This document shows, piece by piece, positions 7,022 to 10,170 of a DNA stretch of 10,170 bases. Position numbers and translations under genes: made by a program. How positions within the stretch are numbered: the first letter of the stretch is position 1; each line of letters begins with the position of its first letter. Location: the NCBI GenBank assembly GCA_003024985.2, contig PXIH01S0000038.1. One strand, given 5' to 3'. Source of the DNA: Euperipatoides rowelli. Its lineage: Eukaryota; Onychophora; Udeonychophora; Euonychophora; Peripatopsidae. The notes beneath the pieces are model-generated. The model was not told where the DNA came from. It ran no database searches and saw only the letters and a program-made list of their open reading frames with translations.

Positions 7022-7578
7022 TTTCTTAAGAGATGTCAATAAAATAATTAAAGGTCAAATGTAATGGATTTTTTTAAAAAAAAATTATTATTGATTGTCA
7101 AAGATTTTTACTAAAAAAAAATCCTCTAAAAAACAAAAAAAAAAAAAAATTAGAGGCGCTGTGTAGCTCACCCTCAGAAGAGGTTTAATTTGGAGACTGA
7201 GGAAATATTGGTATTTATATAATATTTTATGCCTTAAAAGTTCTTAAAGTTTATTGATTTTGCCATTAATTGAACCATACTATGTTCTAAAACCAAAATT
7301 CTATAATATTTCTTTCCTGTTTAATGAATGGTGTTAAAGTAAATACTCTTAGTCCTATGACTAAATTCAACGTTACTTATTGAAAATATCTTTTGAATTA
7401 ATATATTTTGATTAGTAAAGTTTTCAAGAAGATATTCTGCAAGATTTTATTATCATTATAAATAATTGTAATACTGATAAATGAAGAAATGGACTTATTA
7501 ATTTTATTTCAAGAAATTTCACAATAATCAACTTAATTAAATATCACCTATTTCTTTCCCGCCTTTTATAACGGTCAT
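7022..7578. other. Gene-free AT-rich spacer with A-rich hairpin
   Basis: No ORF or RNA gene is supported. It contains long A runs and a 7-base inverted repeat, CCTCTAA at 7123-7129 and TTAGAGG at 7150-7156, enclosing an A-rich loop. Just after it lie a slightly GC-richer string (GGCGCTGTGTAGCTCA, from 7155) and a CCTCAG/CTGAGG pair. The part before 7579 may include the 5' untranslated region of the Gag-like ORF. Confidence 0.4.
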
Positions 7579-7588
7579 CGCCATCTTG
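7579..7588 (+). promoter_or_regulatory. YY1/Pho-like site just before the Gag-like ATG
   Basis: CGCCATCTTG matches the YY1 core (CGCCATNTT) and ends seven bases before the ATG at 7596. YY1-family sites near the transcription or translation start are known in several gene and LINE 5' regions. Presence is seen; function is inference. Confidence 0.4.
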
Positions 7589-7595
7589 CTTAACC

Positions 7596-8350
7596 ATGGA
7601 AAATGTTTTGATTAGAAATTTAAACTTCCATAGATCGTATTCTATGACTAAATCTATATATTTACTTGGAAATATTTACTCACTTGCTATATCTGCTCTT
7701 GATAGTGAATCTAAAATTATTCCATTAAATCCAGACTATATATTACGTGATTTGTTGAAATTTGATTTTAAAGCCCTCATAGAAGAAATTCAAATCATCG
7801 GTAACAATAGAATAATTTTGCTAACTTTCAAAAAATTTACGGAAACATTACCAATTATAAGACAGTTGAAGTGCTCTTTATTGGAAAATACTCTAATTAT
7901 TGGAAAGGAAAAGGAAATAAATGATTACTGTAAATCTTTGAAAATTATTAATTTACCAAAGAAATTTCTCCAATCAATTCTAGATTGTAAATTGCCACAA
8001 TATGGAAAAATAGAAGATGCTATAGCACAGGTAACAGTTGATAACGACTATAAATTCTTTTCTTCCCCAACTATTGTAAAGATGAAACTTTTTAATGACG
8101 TGAAATTGTCAGAAATTCCTTATTACATTCTACTACCTGGTTGCTTCTTTGCCTTTATTTTAAGGATAGATCATTTTTATGCTTTAACTGCCTCAAATTA
8201 GGCCGTACTTTAGATATTTGTCCAAGTGTTTTTTGCTCGATTTGTGAGAGAAATGTTATCATACCACATTCCTGTAATGATGAATCTATCTTAATCATAT
8301 TTAAGGTATCTTGTTCCTTTTCTAGTAAAAGGTTCATACTTATGTGTTAA
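7596..8350 (+). pseudogene. Gag-like ORF1 of a non-LTR retrotransposon, one frameshift
   Basis: The first frame gives 201 residues from ATG at 7596 (context ACCATGG, good for initiation). After a little-conserved N-terminal half, the second half fits the pattern common in insect LINE ORF1/Gag proteins: a 'LP......L..YG.I' block (INLPKKF at 118-124, QYGKIEDA at 135-142), VKMKLFN (161-167), then SEIPYYILLPG (172-182). Just there the match jumps to the next frame, as if one base were lost at about 8141: LLCLYFKDRSF, then CFNCLKLGRTLDIC and CSICERNVIIPHSC (8177-8272), ending at TAA 8348-8350. The first knuckle is C-X2-C-X4-R-X4-C, with Arg where His is normal; the second is atypically spaced. Such proteins coat element RNA. 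A domesticated host gene is possible, but the frameshift and lost His argue for decay. It points opposite to the ORF2 at 4606-6762. Confidence 0.72.
8177..8272 (+). other. Degenerate CCHC zinc-knuckle pair in the Gag-like ORF
   Basis: Two Cys-rich units lie in the shifted frame. Unit one, CFNCLKLGRTLDIC, keeps three Cys and the Gly before the His position, but has Arg (CGT) for His, one transition away from CAT. Unit two, CSICERNVIIPHSC, has three Cys and one His in the spacing C-X2-C-X7-H-X-C. In related proteins these bind single-stranded nucleic acid. Without the His, unit one would bind zinc poorly. Confidence 0.65.
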
Positions 8351-8690
8351 TGGGTTTCACTATGGAGTTTTTGTTATTTTACAAGAACTTCAAAATAAGA
8401 ATAGAATGTATTCAGAGTCTTAGACTCCTAAGGAAAAATTATTTATAAGGTTTGTAAAATTGGAATTCAATCTAGTCGCTTTAATTTATCGCACTTTTCC
8501 AATTCTAATGTTTAATATTTTGATTTTGTGATAATAGACTCTTGTTGTTATTCAGGTTTATTTTAAGTCACTTAATAGTAATAACTCAATTGTATTTATG
8601 AAAGCAAATACAGTGTATAACTATCAATTCATTTCATTTGAGTTAAATTGAAATGATCTTAGTTGTTGATTATTATAATTTCTATATCTA

Positions 8691-8696
8691 AATAAA
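8691..8696 (+). promoter_or_regulatory. Possible polyadenylation signal
   Basis: AATAAA, followed by AAGTTTTTTTCCCC, about 340 bases after the stop of the Gag-like ORF. In DNA this AT-rich the hexamer occurs often by chance, so the link to the ORF is weak. Confidence 0.2.
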
Positions 8697-9014
8697 AAGT
8701 TTTTTTCCCCTAATATATCACTAATATAGATCCAATCTTCATATAGTTAAAATTTTGGTTTCATAATTCTAATATTTCATTGTAATAATCTTTTGTTTGA
8801 TTTGAGTTGTTATAAGACATTTATAATAATACCTTTTAATTTTTAAATAGTATATCAATTATCTTTCAGTTAATTTGTGTTACTTAGAAAATTTTTCTTT
8901 GTTTTTTAACTTTGTTTGTTTTAATCTATGACTTATATGTGTAAAAAAAAAAAACCGTTTTTCATTTTAAATTTGTTTTTTTTAAATATGATTTCATATT
9001 AAAGCATACATGGA

Positions 9015-9045
9015 GGGGTGAAATCCCCCCCCCAAAAAAAAAAAA
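9015..9045. repeat. GGGG/CCCC hairpin leading into a C9-A12 junction
   Basis: GGGG at 9015-9018 can pair with C's from 9025 across a 6-base loop (TGAAAT). The nine C's are followed directly by twelve A's. This is the third C-run/A-run junction of the window, all in the same orientation. Confidence 0.7.
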
Positions 9046-9985
9046 TAGTTATTTACAATTCAATTTTTAAAATAATTATCTTTAGCTCCCTCCCCTTAAA
9101 CAACATTGTCCACTGTATACACCATGGGGGGTATTTTGTGATGTCATTGTTCAGAGATGAATAGAGCTTGCTATACTTAACTATAGAATAGTTGCTATCT
9201 TTGTCAGCTTAAAACTGGAAATCCTATGGACTAATTGTTTAAATACTTTAAAAAAAATCATAATCAAATTCATCCTTTGTGCTAATATGGTTCAATTTTT
9301 TTTTTTTTTTTAAATCAAAATGATCTTTAATGNTCTTAATTTTATCTTTAAATAACTTTTTTTTATGCATTTTAATTTATTTTTTTAAATCAAATTTTTT
9401 TTTTAGTAATTATCTTTGAAAATCAATAATAATAAAAAAAATTAAAAAATCTGTTACATTTGACCTTTAAGCACAATGGAAGATGTTCTATTTTGCAAAA
9501 TACCATTGAGAAATTTAATGGTGTAACAACAGAGGATTTGAAATAATTACATTTACAAAGAAAAAAAATCTACATTAATATATAATTCTACTATTGACAA
9601 CAATACCATTAGCAGAATTGAAGAAATTATTAACCTGGGCATACTATATCAATCGGAGTTTCATTAAATATATCAACAAAATTGACTAAAACTTTAGGAT
9701 ATAACAAATTCATCTCAGCCCCGTTTTAATAACTTTTACTTTTGGCCTACCTGTTTAATAATTTTGTGTGACCAAAATTAAAATATTGCACTGTAGCAAG
9801 GAATAAATTTACAATATAAGAAAGAAAAAAAGATTGAAATAACTCTGTATAGATTTATTAAATTTCTAGCATACAAATTAAATATTACTTTTATATGCAT
9901 ATCTTAAAATCTTATGATTAAATTTGGTTTTACTTCACTGGAAAATTGAACAACCCAGTTTGATTTAAATTTTTTCCATAATGTT

Positions 9986-10123
9986 TTAGTGGCCATTTGT
10001 AATCATTTTATTCTAGGGCTAACATTGTTTTAAAAAAAAAAATTGTAATTTTTAAAAAAAAGGGAACAATGGTAAATGGGGGGAGATTGCAGTTTTGTGT
10101 TCCGCTTTTAAAATGGCCACTAA
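9986..10123. repeat. Inverted repeat flanking about 110 bases, possible MITE or foldback element
   Basis: TTAGTGGCCATTT at 9986-9998 is the exact reverse complement of AAATGGCCACTAA at 10111-10123; the match extends inward to 16 of 17 bases. Inside, CATTGTT (10025-10031) and AACAATG (10064-10070) form a nested 7-base pair of arms. No target-site duplication is clear, and the right part continues in GC-richer sequence to the window edge, so the true element ends may lie elsewhere. Confidence 0.5.
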
Positions 10124-10170
10124 TTTTGACGTAGCTACTTCCAGACATAAGTTATTGATAAATTTAGCTA

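Larger units (their letters stand above)
8351..10170. other. Long gene-free AT-rich region
   Basis: No credible ORF, exon or RNA gene on either strand. Visible structure is limited: an AATAAA at 8691-8696 that could serve the Gag-like ORF; a small GGGG/CCCC hairpin running into a C9-A12 junction at 9015-9045; a G-run with CACCATGGGGGG near 9120; T-rich runs at 9297-9311; an ambiguous base at 9333; and an inverted repeat near the right edge. Confidence 0.55.

Noticed and set aside
7155-7204. tRNA-like string (GTGTAGCTCA with a possible 6-base stem downstream)
   Set aside because: No full cloverleaf, no convincing B box and no acceptor stem.
8155-8337. Minus-strand ORF of 60 residues
   Set aside because: Antisense of the zinc-knuckle part of the Gag-like ORF.

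Overview
This is eukaryotic nuclear DNA: strongly AT-rich, without bacterial gene packing, and with short coding exons bounded by GT/AG splice sites. It also holds decayed non-LTR retrotransposons and many A, T and C homopolymer runs. The style fits an arthropod, perhaps an insect, but nothing here fixes the taxon, so that is an inference. One ambiguous base lies at 9333.

Layout. The left half (about 1400-4400) carries three consecutive coding exons of one host gene on the minus strand (4111-4365, 3684-3795, 1430-1492). Their phases join exactly (0, then 1, then 1) into 143 codons without a stop. They encode a Ser/Thr/Pro-rich, probably disordered piece of a larger protein that I do not recognise. 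No start codon or terminal stop is visible, so the gene runs off at least one side. The 315-base intron between the first two exons contains a GC-rich insert of about 210 bases. It has a pentanucleotide tail and imperfect flanking duplications, and looks like a SINE or other short retroposon. The next intron (2.2 kb) holds simple-sequence tracts and a 28-base perfect palindrome.

The right half is a retrotransposon graveyard, possibly the upstream intron of the same gene. From 6762 down to about 4606 on the minus strand lies a badly broken LINE ORF2. It keeps the basic N-terminal leader, an APE-type endonuclease, a linker, and the reverse transcriptase up to motif A; the remaining RT is absent. 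On the plus strand are three unrelated or rearranged remnants: the C-terminal tail of an RTE-like LINE (291-628), a short RT motif-B scrap (6933-7021), and a fairly well-preserved Gag-like ORF1 (7596-8350) with one frameshift before its zinc knuckles. From 8351 to the end I find no gene, only AT-rich sequence with a C-run/A-run junction and an inverted repeat near the right edge.

How parts relate. The host exons are spliced from right to left; the ORF2 remnant is sense to the host gene and the Gag-like ORF is antisense. None of the mobile-element genes is intact enough to make a complete product. I see no tRNA, rRNA, CRISPR array or clearly new multi-gene system. The most worthwhile targets are the unidentified spliced gene, the tailed GC-rich insert, and the Gag-like ORF with a YY1-like site just before its ATG.
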